Assembly: GCA_022648685.1 (NCBI GenBank) | Contig: JALCMW010000005.1 | Location: 62,001 to 126,000 of the forward strand | DNA length: 64,000 nt | DNA from: Bacteroidales bacterium | GTDB lineage: Bacteria; Bacteroidota; Bacteroidia; Bacteroidales; UBA932 | Direction of reading: 5' to 3' | Shown: one piece after another, positions 38,791-46,313 of the stretch | How positions within the stretch are numbered: the first letter of the stretch is position 1 | Layout of the letters: each line of letters starts with the position of its first letter | The notes under the pieces: generated by a model | Databases searched by the model: none | Told to the model about the DNA's origin: nothing | The model's input: the letters and a program-made list of their open reading frames with translations, nothing else | Translations under genes and position numbers: made by a program

Positions 38791-40179
38791 ATGATGAAAA
38801 ACAGCAAAGGATACGTTTTGTTTCTTTCCGCGGCGGCGGCCATAGGCGGAATTTTGTTCGGATACGATACCGCGGTCATCTCAGGAACGACATCCTCGGT
38901 TTCGACACAATTCGGACTTTCGGTTATGAGGCAGGGCTGGTATGTAGGATGCGCCTTGATAGGATCAATAATAGGAGTCATGACAGCCGGGATATTGAGT
39001 GATAATCTCGGCAGGAAAAGGACTATGCTGATCTCTGCGATTCTATTCAGCATCTCGGCAATAGGTTGCGCAATATGCGGAAATTTCAGCGAACTTGTTG
39101 CATACCGCATCATAGGAGGATTCGGAATCGGTATTGTATCCATAGTCTCTCCCATATATATATCCGAAATAGCGGAAGCTGACAAAAGGGGCACAATGGT
39201 ATCACTATACCAGCTTGCCGTTACTGTCGGTTTTCTTGCAGCATATCTTGTAAACTACATTATCATAAAAAATGTCCCGGACTCTGCATTCTCCGGCTTT
39301 ACCGACAAATTGTTCCATTCCGAGTCATGGAGAGGAATGCTTGGATGCGAGACCATCCCCGACCTTTTGTTTCTGATCGTAATCCTTTTCGTCCCTGAAA
39401 GTCCGAGATGGCTTCTTACTAAAGGCAAAACGGAAAAAGCGGCATCGATAATGAGACGCATTTATGACGGAAATTCAAAAGAAATCGATGAAATAAGGCT
39501 TTCCGGAACATCGGAGAAGAAAGGAAAGGAATCCGAATGGAAGATGCTTCTTGAACCGGGAATCATGAAAGCAGTAATAATCGGTTCCGCCATCGCCATT
39601 CTCGGACAATTCATGGGCGTGAATGCTGTTTTGTATTATGGGCCTCAGATATTCGGAGACGCCGGACTCAGCAGCGGCGATTCCATGTTTTCACAAGTTC
39701 TGGTAGGAACTGTCAATATGTGTACGACGATAATAGCGATGATCATAATTGACAAAGTCGGAAGGAAGAAACTTGTCTACTGGGGTGTCTCGGGAATGAT
39801 AATTTCCCTGATTATGATAGGACTGTTCTTCAAGGCCGGAACAGCTCTCGGACTCGGTAACGGATTTCTTTTGGGATTCTTCCTGTTTTATGTATTCTGC
39901 ACGGCCATATCGATAAGCGCCGTCATCTTCGTCATACTGTCTGAAATGTATCCCAACAGAGTGCGCGGACTCGCAATGTCGATAGCCGGCATGGCTCTTT
40001 GGATAGGGACATACCTTATCGGACAGCTTACTCCGTGGATGCTGGAATATCTGACTCCGGCAGGAACATTCTGGCTTTTCGCCGTCGTATGCATACCATA
40101 TTTGCTGATAATGTGGAAATTTGTTCCGGAAACGACTGGAAAAACTTTGGAAGAGATTGAGTCATATTGGAAAAAATGA
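38791..40179 (+). CDS. Sugar porter family MFS transporter
   Basis: A 462-residue, 12-TM importer of the sugar:H+ symporter group (XylE/GLUT type). Family motifs are GGILFGYDTAVISG in TM1, SDNLGRKRTM in loop 2-3, PESPRWLLTKGK after TM6, DKVGRKKL in loop 8-9 and PETTGKTLEEIE at the end. The ATG follows the DUF4434 stop directly (TAA-ATG-ATG), so translation is coupled. In this setting it should carry the monosaccharide or disaccharide freed in the periplasm across the inner membrane. The sugar is not readable from sequence; the neighbouring GH89 and epimerase suggest GlcNAc or a GlcNAc-containing sugar. Confidence 0.9.
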   Translation: MMKNSKGYVLFLSAAAAIGGILFGYDTAVISGTTSSVSTQFGLSVMRQGWYVGCALIGSIIGVMTAGILSDNLGRKRTMLISAILFSISAIGCAICGNFSELVAYRIIGGFGIGIVSIVSPIYISEIAEADKRGTMVSLYQLAVTVGFLAAYLVNYIIIKNVPDSAFSGFTDKLFHSESWRGMLGCETIPDLLFLIVILFVPESPRWLLTKGKTEKAASIMRRIYDGNSKEIDEIRLSGTSEKKGKESEWKMLLEPGIMKAVIIGSAIAILGQFMGVNAVLYYGPQIFGDAGLSSGDSMFSQVLVGTVNMCTTIIAMIIIDKVGRKKLVYWGVSGMIISLIMIGLFFKAGTALGLGNGFLLGFFLFYVFCTAISISAVIFVILSEMYPNRVRGLAMSIAGMALWIGTYLIGQLTPWMLEYLTPAGTFWLFAVVCIPYLLIMWKFVPETTGKTLEEIESYWKK

Positions 40180-40188
40180 TTAAATTTG
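40156..40188 (+). promoter_or_regulatory. Predicted Bacteroidetes-type promoter for the ROK regulator
   Basis: ATTG (40156-40159), 21-bp spacer, TAAATTTG (40181-40188), the latter an exact TAnnTTTG match. The -33 box lies inside the last codons of the transporter gene. Transcription would start near 40195, just before the AT repeat at 40198-40212. Confidence 0.5.
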
Positions 40189-40197
40189 AAGCGTAAC

Positions 40198-40212
40198 ATA
40201 TATTAATATTAA
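40198..40212. promoter_or_regulatory. 15-bp AT-rich repeat copy 1, candidate ROK operator
   Basis: ATATATTAATATTAA, containing the palindromes ATATTAATAT and TTAATATTAA, lies between the predicted transcription start and the ATG of the ROK gene. An identical 15-mer is at 41561-41575 upstream of the epimerase gene. The position would allow autorepression. Confidence 0.45.
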
Positions 40213-40215
40213 GAT

Positions 40216-41418
40216 ATGGACGCTTCATTTTTAAGTAATATTAACGGAAAAAATGCGGATCTTAAAAAACAGATCTTAGGATTGTGCGTCACTGACGGAG
40301 ATTACAGCATTGCTGATCTGAGCAAAAGGCTCGATACGAGCATTCCTACAATAACGAAACTTGTCGGAGAACTTATCGACAACGGTTTTCTGGAAGATTT
40401 GGGTAAACACGGCACTTCCGGAGGAAGACGGCCAAGCATTTTCGGTCTGAATCCGGCCGTCGGATATATCGCCGGGGTTTCCGTAGACAACAACACCGTG
40501 ACGATGGCTGTAACTGATTTCAAGGGAAGGATCATAGACCACGAAGACAATCTGCCATTCGAACTGGAGGCTACGGAGAAATCATTTTCCGAATTATGCG
40601 TTCTCATCAAGAAAGCCATCAGCGATATGGATATATCACTGAAAGAAATATTAGTATGCGGTGTCAATCTTTCCGGCAGGGTGAATTACCAGACAGGATT
40701 CAGTTTCTCCTACTTTCTGGGAGAAGGCAAACCTCTCACAGACTTGCTTGAGAGCCAGCTCGGTGTCCCTGTAACAATAGAAAACGATTCCAGGGCCATG
40801 ACCTATGCCGAATATCTGGCAGGAGACTGCGGCAACATAAAGAATATGTTGTTTATCAATGCAAGCTGGGGTCTGGGTATGGGAATGATACTCGACGGCA
40901 ATCTGTATTTCGGCAAATCCGGTTATTCCGGTGAATTCGGACACTTCCCCATGCTGAATAATAACCAAATCTGCCGTTGCGGCAAGATAGGTTGTCTGGA
41001 AACGGGAGCTTCCGGCTCTGCACTCCATAGGATTTTCATAGAAAAAATAGAAGAAGGCAAGAATTCATCCCTCAAAGACAAATATCAAAAAGAAGGTGAT
41101 ATTTCCCTTGGAGACATACTGAAAGCTGTACAAGAGGAAGATGTCCTGGCAATAGAAGCAATAGAAGAAGTGGGATTCGTTCTCGGAAGGGCTATTGCAG
41201 GACTGATAAAAATATTCAATCCGGAAATGGTAGTGATAGGAGGGAAATTGCCGATGGCCGAAGACTCCCTGATGCTGCCCGTAAAAAGCGAAATAAATAA
41301 ATATTCCTTCAATATAATAAGCAAAGATACGACAATCAGATTTTCGAAACTAGGACAAATGGCCGGACCGCTCGGAGCCTGCCTCCTTTCCAGATCAAAG
41401 ATGTTGGGACTTATCTGA
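40216..41418 (+). CDS. ROK-family transcriptional regulator (NagC/XylR-like)
   Basis: A 400-residue regulator. The N-terminal winged HTH (SIADLSKRLDTSIPTITKLVGELIDNGFLED, about 32-62) binds DNA. The C-terminal ROK sugar-binding domain has the IENDSRAMTYAE block and the zinc motif with a His in GEFGHFP and cysteines in ICRCGKIGCLE. The kinase ATP-binding DxGGT loop is not conserved, so it is a sensor rather than a kinase. Family members such as NagC and Mlc are relieved from DNA by sugar or sugar phosphate. It is the only regulator within the locus; no hybrid two-component system or ECF sigma/anti-sigma pair is present. It is 36 bp after the transporter gene and is followed by a terminator. 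Confidence 0.92.
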   Translation: MDASFLSNINGKNADLKKQILGLCVTDGDYSIADLSKRLDTSIPTITKLVGELIDNGFLEDLGKHGTSGGRRPSIFGLNPAVGYIAGVSVDNNTVTMAVTDFKGRIIDHEDNLPFELEATEKSFSELCVLIKKAISDMDISLKEILVCGVNLSGRVNYQTGFSFSYFLGEGKPLTDLLESQLGVPVTIENDSRAMTYAEYLAGDCGNIKNMLFINASWGLGMGMILDGNLYFGKSGYSGEFGHFPMLNNNQICRCGKIGCLETGASGSALHRIFIEKIEEGKNSSLKDKYQKEGDISLGDILKAVQEEDVLAIEAIEEVGFVLGRAIAGLIKIFNPEMVVIGGKLPMAEDSLMLPVKSEINKYSFNIISKDTTIRFSKLGQMAGPLGACLLSRSKMLGLI

Positions 41419-41442
41419 TATAGAACTATTTACAGATATTGA

Positions 41443-41484
41443 CCGGAAACGTGGATGATGATTATCATAACGTTTCCGGTTTTT
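41443..41484 (+). terminator. Rho-independent terminator after the ROK gene
   Basis: A perfect 10-bp stem, CCGGAAACGT (41443-41452) with ACGTTTCCGG (41470-41479), is followed by five T. The 17-base loop holds a second small stem (ATGAT/ATCAT). It separates the DUF4434-MFS-ROK transcript from the epimerase gene, which has its own promoter. Confidence 0.85.
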
Positions 41485-41546
41485 CGTTTCTTATCTTTTT
41501 ACATCGTGGAAAAGAAGTTCATTTTGCGCAAGAAATATGAACCTTG

Positions 41547-41575
41547 TTAATATTATAAAAATATATTAATATTAA
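41547..41575. promoter_or_regulatory. AT-rich repeat copies upstream of the epimerase promoter, candidate ROK operator
   Basis: ATATATTAATATTAA at 41561-41575 is identical to the 15-mer before the ROK gene. A half copy, TTAATATTA, is at 41547-41555, 19 bp away. The full copy abuts the -33 TTTG at 41576-41579, a position where a bound protein would block RNA polymerase. Confidence 0.45.
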
Positions 41576-41607
41576 TTTGTGCGAAAATAAAAATATTTAT
41601 ATATTTG
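41576..41607 (+). promoter_or_regulatory. Bacteroidetes-type promoter for the epimerase gene
   Basis: TTTG (41576-41579), 20-bp spacer, TATATTTG (41600-41607): both boxes and the spacing match the Bacteroidetes consensus exactly. Transcription would start near 41613, leaving a leader of about 40 bases to the ATG at 41653. Confidence 0.75.
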
Positions 41608-41652
41608 AACAGTTCAATTGAAAAGAATTCAAAACTAGTAATTAATTCGAAA

Positions 41653-42840
41653 ATGATACGACCAAAAGGAATTGACGGATTTGAAAAGCTGGCTCAGCAA
41701 TACAAATCCGAATTAATGGATAATGTGCTGCCCTTCTGGCTGGACAAATCCCAAGACAAAAAATTCGGTGGTTATTTTACTTGTCTCAACAGGGACGGCA
41801 GTGTTTTTGACACTGATAAATTCGTATGGCTCCAGGGACGGGAAGTATGGCTTTTTTCCATGCTTTACAATAAAGTCCGCCATCAAGAAGAATGGCTTGA
41901 CTGTGCAATACAGGGAGGAGAATTTCTAAAGAAATTCGGTCATGACGGAAATTACAACTGGTATTTTTCCCTGACAAGGGAAGGAAAACCGTTGATAGAT
42001 CCCTATAACATTTTCAGCTACACCTTTGCAACAATGGCCTTCGGACAATTGTCCATTGCAACAGGAAAAGATGAATACGCCGATATTGCTAAAAAAACAT
42101 TCGAGATCATACTCTCCAGAACAGGCAATCCCAAGGGAAGATGGAGCAAAGTCCATCCGGGCAGCCGTCCTTTGAAGAATTTCGCATTGCCTATGATATT
42201 ATGCAATCTGGGACTTGAGATCGAACCTCTTATAGACAAGGAATTCCTTGACAAGACCATTGAAGACTGCATTCATGAAGTCATGGATGTTTTCGTACGC
42301 CCGGAACTTGGCGGAATAGTAGTTGAAAACGTACTTGAAGACGGCACCCTCAGCGACAGCATGGACGGAAGGCACATGAATCCGGGACATTCGATAGAAG
42401 CCATGTGGTTCATTATGGATCTGGGAGCGAGATTGAATCGTCCCGATCTTATAAAGAAAGCAAAGGACACGGCCCTTATCATGGCCGATTACGGCTGGGA
42501 CAAAGAATACGGCGGTATGTTCTACTTCATGGACAGGAAAGGAGCTCCTACACAGGAACTGGAATGGGACCAGAAATTATGGTGGGTACATATCGAGACT
42601 CTCATCTGTATGTTGAAAGGATACAAGCTGACAGGTGACAAAAAATGTCTGGAATGGTTCGAAAAAGTACATGATTACGTATGGAACCATTTCAAAGATC
42701 CGGAATATCCGGAATGGTTCGGATATCTGAATCGCCGCGGAGAAGTCCTTTTGCCTCTTAAAGGCGGAAAATGGAAAGGATGCTTCCATGTGCCGAGAGG
42801 CTTATATCAATGCTGGAAGTTATTGGAAGATCTCAAATAA
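41653..42840 (+). CDS. N-acylglucosamine 2-epimerase family protein
   Basis: A 395-residue cytosolic (alpha/alpha)6-barrel enzyme. The start is the ATG at 41653, since an in-frame TTG at 41605 lies inside the -7 box. Family landmarks are FVWLQGREVWLFSMLYNKV (about 54-72), HMNPGHSIEAMW with one active-site His, WWVHIETLICM, and KGCFHVPRGLYQCW with the second His near the C-terminus. GlcNAc 2-epimerases interconvert GlcNAc and ManNAc; cellobiose 2-epimerases share the fold, so the substrate is not certain. With a GH89 enzyme and a sugar porter nearby, conversion of imported GlcNAc is the simplest reading. No amino-sugar kinase, NagA or NagB gene is in the window. Confidence 0.87.
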   Translation: MIRPKGIDGFEKLAQQYKSELMDNVLPFWLDKSQDKKFGGYFTCLNRDGSVFDTDKFVWLQGREVWLFSMLYNKVRHQEEWLDCAIQGGEFLKKFGHDGNYNWYFSLTREGKPLIDPYNIFSYTFATMAFGQLSIATGKDEYADIAKKTFEIILSRTGNPKGRWSKVHPGSRPLKNFALPMILCNLGLEIEPLIDKEFLDKTIEDCIHEVMDVFVRPELGGIVVENVLEDGTLSDSMDGRHMNPGHSIEAMWFIMDLGARLNRPDLIKKAKDTALIMADYGWDKEYGGMFYFMDRKGAPTQELEWDQKLWWVHIETLICMLKGYKLTGDKKCLEWFEKVHDYVWNHFKDPEYPEWFGYLNRRGEVLLPLKGGKWKGCFHVPRGLYQCWKLLEDLK

Positions 42841-42871
42841 GAGTACTTCCGACTTCATATGATAATGATGT

Positions 42872-42908
42872 AAAAAGGGCGGCCAATAATTAACTGGCCG
42901 CCCTTTTT
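42872..42908. terminator. Bidirectional Rho-independent terminator between the two arms of the locus
   Basis: A perfect 14-bp inverted repeat, AAAAAGGGCGGCCA (42872-42885) with TGGCCGCCCTTTTT (42895-42908), around a 9-base loop. A runs on one side and T runs on the other make it work on both strands. It ends the epimerase message and the convergent GH89 message. Confidence 0.92.
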
Positions 42909-42966
42909 ATTGTCCTTATTGTCCGGAAAAATATACTCCGGAAACTATTCCTATAAGAATAATGAA

Positions 42967-45132
42967 TTACAATATTCCCATTTTCCGGGCTATGGATTTT
43001 CCTGTAGATACAGGATCACCAGCTTCGGGATAAGAAATGGAATATGCCGGCCTGGCCCATTCCAACTCGAATGTACGCATACTGCGATCAAATGATTCCT
43101 GGCAGAAAGGAATTCCTTTTTCCACATCTTCAATGGCTTTATCCACGAATTGCTGCCATCTATAACCATAATAAGACGACACCATCCCGGACCATTGCCT
43201 GGCTGCATAATCCGTAAGTATTCCGGCTCCGCCCCAATACGATATGATCGTCCTTGCATTTTCTTCGTAATAATCCTTTTCTTCCGGAGTCTCTCCCCAT
43301 GTACGGGCTTCTTCATTCCAATCTTTCAGGGAAAAAGTCCTGTTGCAGGCAAGCAGGCGATCCATATCCGCGAGGGTTTCCAGCATCTTGTCGCCGTGCA
43401 TGCGCATCGAAATGGTATCTTTCGCATCACAAGCATCGTAAAACGCATATAACTCCAGAGGGAAATATTCAGCCAAAGCCTGACGGCCGATATTGACTAT
43501 ATCGAATTTGTATGTATCGCGGTCGGAATTTGTTTCCAACATTTTCTTCCATACTCCGGAAAGAAGTTTGTAATCCGCGGTAATCCGTTCTTTTTCAGGA
43601 CGGGTTCCGTCGGTAATCATTTTCGGACGCCCGAGACAGATATTATTCGCCCTGGTGTACCTCCCGGAAACATATACGCTGTCGCAAATTGTTCTCCAGA
43701 CCTGTCTGGCCACAGGATCACGGTATCCTACGCGCCTGTCAGCCAAAGCAGACACCCATGAGGTATCCGAAATGCCTGTATTCCATGCCTTGTCGAAGAA
43801 AAACTCATACATGAAAGCATTTACCCCGAACCCTTCGAGGGTTGAACCGAGACCTATCATATTCTTGCCGCCATTCGCGAAAGAATCACTCAGACGGGCG
43901 CTGAGATCATGGAAATCTCCTTCCATATTGGTAGCTCCCCCGAAATTTGTCAAAAGACAAAATATATACGGCTGTCCGTAAAAGCTGTCCGTTTTTTTCC
44001 ATATTTCCTGGGAATCGCAGAAATAATCCAGCATTACGACCTTCCCCTGCGGAACGGCCTGCAGATAAGCTTTCACATTTTCTTCTGTCCAGTGTGCGGG
44101 ATCATTCACGAAAAGCCACCCCATCTGGAGCCATGTTGCATCTTTATCCGAAGCTTTCAATGCATCATATACTCCGGACGACATTGAAGAAAGTGTTTCC
44201 GGATCCCAGGAAGGAGGTGCCACCTCATTGAAAAGATCGATACCGTAAATATGATCCGTGCCGAACATTTCCGTCTGTTTGGAGATATAATCCTTTTCTA
44301 TTTTTGCAAATAAAGAATCCGAAGGATTAAGGAAATGGCATCCGTTTTCGTCAGGAAACTGGCACCACGTGGACACATCGGTAATTTTCGCATCAGGATA
44401 CAACCCGGCGATTTCGGCAGGGACATTCCCTGAAAAGCCGGGAAGGACGGGAGTCATATCAAGACTCCGTTCCCTTGCAAGAATTTTTTTCTGCAAAGAA
44501 GCCTGCCCGTCTATCCACTTTTGAGGCAAAGGACCCATCCAACGATCGATATTGATCATCCTGTGCCACGGCAGAAATGCAGGGCCGGTAAAGAAAGAGC
44601 GTATCTGCTCATCACTCATTCCATATTTGCGCCATACCTTCTCCCAAACGGCCTCTTCTCCAGTTATTGCCAAAGGCATATTGATTCCATTCAGTGCCAT
44701 CCAGTCTATCAACCTTTCCCAATCTTTCCAATGCCACCATGGCATGGTATAACCTAGTGTACAATAATTAAGGAAAAACCTTGTCCCGACTTTTGCATCG
44801 ATCCGTATTTTATCAGGAATTGAAGGAAGGGTATCAGGCATCTCGACAGGATCACCTGCATACCAGGATACTGATGCCATGCAGAAATTCTTCAGATAAT
44901 AATTCAAGCCTACAGCCATGGAATTGGCATTATTGCCGGAAATAAGGATTTTTCCGTTTTTCATGGATTCCAGACAAAATACATCCGAGGTATCATTTGT
45001 ATGATTGAACTCGAATTCCGAAGCATACTCGGGAACGACACGTCTTGCAAGAGCTTTTACAGTCCGTTCCTCCTTGTCCGAACATGAGACCAATACGGAC
45101 AGGAACATCAGGGAAATCAATATTTTTTTCAT
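42967..45132 (-). CDS. GH89 alpha-N-acetylglucosaminidase (NAGLU family), lipoprotein
   Basis: A 721-residue exo-hydrolase that removes non-reducing terminal alpha-linked GlcNAc. The lipobox LVSC puts the acylated Cys at position 17. An N-terminal small domain is followed by the catalytic barrel with the family blocks GTRFFLNYCTLGYTMPWW, NGINMPLAITGEEAVW, IDLFNEVAPP (Glu303) and GLGSTLEGFGVN (Glu433). The two Glu match the two catalytic acids known for GH89. A C-terminal helical domain completes the protein. Known substrates are heparan sulfate ends and GlcNAc-alpha-1,4-Gal caps on mucin. It is the last gene of the minus arm, 13 bp after the unknown secreted protein. Confidence 0.93.
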   Translation of the reverse strand: MKKILISLMFLSVLVSCSDKEERTVKALARRVVPEYASEFEFNHTNDTSDVFCLESMKNGKILISGNNANSMAVGLNYYLKNFCMASVSWYAGDPVEMPDTLPSIPDKIRIDAKVGTRFFLNYCTLGYTMPWWHWKDWERLIDWMALNGINMPLAITGEEAVWEKVWRKYGMSDEQIRSFFTGPAFLPWHRMINIDRWMGPLPQKWIDGQASLQKKILARERSLDMTPVLPGFSGNVPAEIAGLYPDAKITDVSTWCQFPDENGCHFLNPSDSLFAKIEKDYISKQTEMFGTDHIYGIDLFNEVAPPSWDPETLSSMSSGVYDALKASDKDATWLQMGWLFVNDPAHWTEENVKAYLQAVPQGKVVMLDYFCDSQEIWKKTDSFYGQPYIFCLLTNFGGATNMEGDFHDLSARLSDSFANGGKNMIGLGSTLEGFGVNAFMYEFFFDKAWNTGISDTSWVSALADRRVGYRDPVARQVWRTICDSVYVSGRYTRANNICLGRPKMITDGTRPEKERITADYKLLSGVWKKMLETNSDRDTYKFDIVNIGRQALAEYFPLELYAFYDACDAKDTISMRMHGDKMLETLADMDRLLACNRTFSLKDWNEEARTWGETPEEKDYYEENARTIISYWGGAGILTDYAARQWSGMVSSYYGYRWQQFVDKAIEDVEKGIPFCQESFDRSMRTFELEWARPAYSISYPEAGDPVSTGKSIARKMGIL

Positions 45133-45145
45133 AAAAAAGGATATT

Positions 45146-46312
45146 TTAATCGAAGATTATTACCGAATAACCTTTGCTTGACGATGAGACGGTTAATTTC
45201 TTTCTCCCTTTACGGGATATTTTCACCGGGCCCTGCAGATCCAGAACATTGTATTTTCTTGAATCAGAGCCTTCCGGAAGATCGAAAGAATAGCTGCCGC
45301 CGGCCATGAAGGCCACGTACAAAGCCGGTTTTGAATCTATTGTACCGAAAAAGCCGAAGACGTGATCATTATCGACACAAGGAGAGACCTGCCATGTATA
45401 CACACCCTTCCAGAAAGTCTCGTCACCTTTTTTCACCACATGTCCGGCCATTAGTCTGTGATAGGACTTTCCGTTCGAATTCCCGATAAAAACAGGTTCG
45501 TCAGGATCTTCGAAAGAATGATCCCCCATTCCGCACCTGAACAGATACGAAGATTGAAAAGACTTGGAATTCCTTTCCACAAACCATCTGAAATCAGGGA
45601 AATCACGCATCGGAAAAGAAGAAACCTTATTCTCAGGTGTCCATGAGGAATATAAACCGCCGGGAGTCAAGGTTTCGGTTTCTCCGTTAAACATCGACTG
45701 CATCCCGTAATATCTGGATACGGTCAGAGGTTCATTATTGAAAAATTCATGTTTGACGGACACTTCAATAACGCCCGGATATACATCATAACGGACTTTC
45801 TCAATTGCAAAAGTATCGAGAATTACATTCGTAACGTCAATTGTCAGGCTTTTCACATAAGCGAGAGTATCGCCTGCAACCATATTCCCGTCGATGGTGA
45901 TTGAATAAGACTTATTATACGCTGTAGCCTTGCCTCCGTCTCCCGTATGATTTCCTCCGCACCACCCTCTTCCTTCAACCAGAAAAGGTCCGATGTTGTC
46001 GCTGTAAGCCTCATTGACTATCACATCGGGAGTCCTTTCCGGATCGCCGACAGGAAGTTCGCCATTGTCTGACAATATGCCTACCCTATAAAAAGTATAG
46101 AGATTGTTGGCCATGCATTTGCGGAAATGGAAAATTATATCATGTCCGCTGTCGGACTTTGAAGAGATAAAACAATTTTCGCCGATTACATGGACGCGCA
46201 TTTCACGCGACAAACCTTTTCCGGAGACATCCCTGCATCCGGAAAAAGCAGCCTTACATGATAACATCATCAAGATAATGCATACGGCGTATTTTAACAA
46301 TCCGCGCTTCAT
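45146..46312 (-). CDS. Secreted beta-rich protein of unknown function in the utilisation locus
   Basis: I do not recognise this 388-residue protein. It has an N-terminal export signal (MKRGLLKYAVCIILMMLSCKAAFSG), possibly a lipoprotein signal with Cys at 19 or 26. The body is rich in Val, Tyr, Gly and Asp with short alternating strands, suggesting a large beta-sandwich. Noteworthy are GRGWCGGNHTGDGGKA (about 115-130), which may form a metal- or sugar-binding loop, and SRYYGMQSMFNGE. It starts 1 bp after the DUF4855 stop and is 13 bp before the GH89 gene, so it is translated with both. A glycan-processing or binding role is inferred from context only; it could be a lyase, mutarotase-like protein or new hydrolase. 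Confidence 0.6.
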   Translation of the reverse strand: MKRGLLKYAVCIILMMLSCKAAFSGCRDVSGKGLSREMRVHVIGENCFISSKSDSGHDIIFHFRKCMANNLYTFYRVGILSDNGELPVGDPERTPDVIVNEAYSDNIGPFLVEGRGWCGGNHTGDGGKATAYNKSYSITIDGNMVAGDTLAYVKSLTIDVTNVILDTFAIEKVRYDVYPGVIEVSVKHEFFNNEPLTVSRYYGMQSMFNGETETLTPGGLYSSWTPENKVSSFPMRDFPDFRWFVERNSKSFQSSYLFRCGMGDHSFEDPDEPVFIGNSNGKSYHRLMAGHVVKKGDETFWKGVYTWQVSPCVDNDHVFGFFGTIDSKPALYVAFMAGGSYSFDLPEGSDSRKYNVLDLQGPVKISRKGRKKLTVSSSSKGYSVIIFD

Positions 46313-46313
46313 A

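Noticed and set aside
42967..45132. Heparan sulfate as the substrate of the GH89 locus
   Set aside because: Not excluded, but sulfatases, PL12/PL13 lyases and GH88 enzymes expected in such loci are missing from the window.
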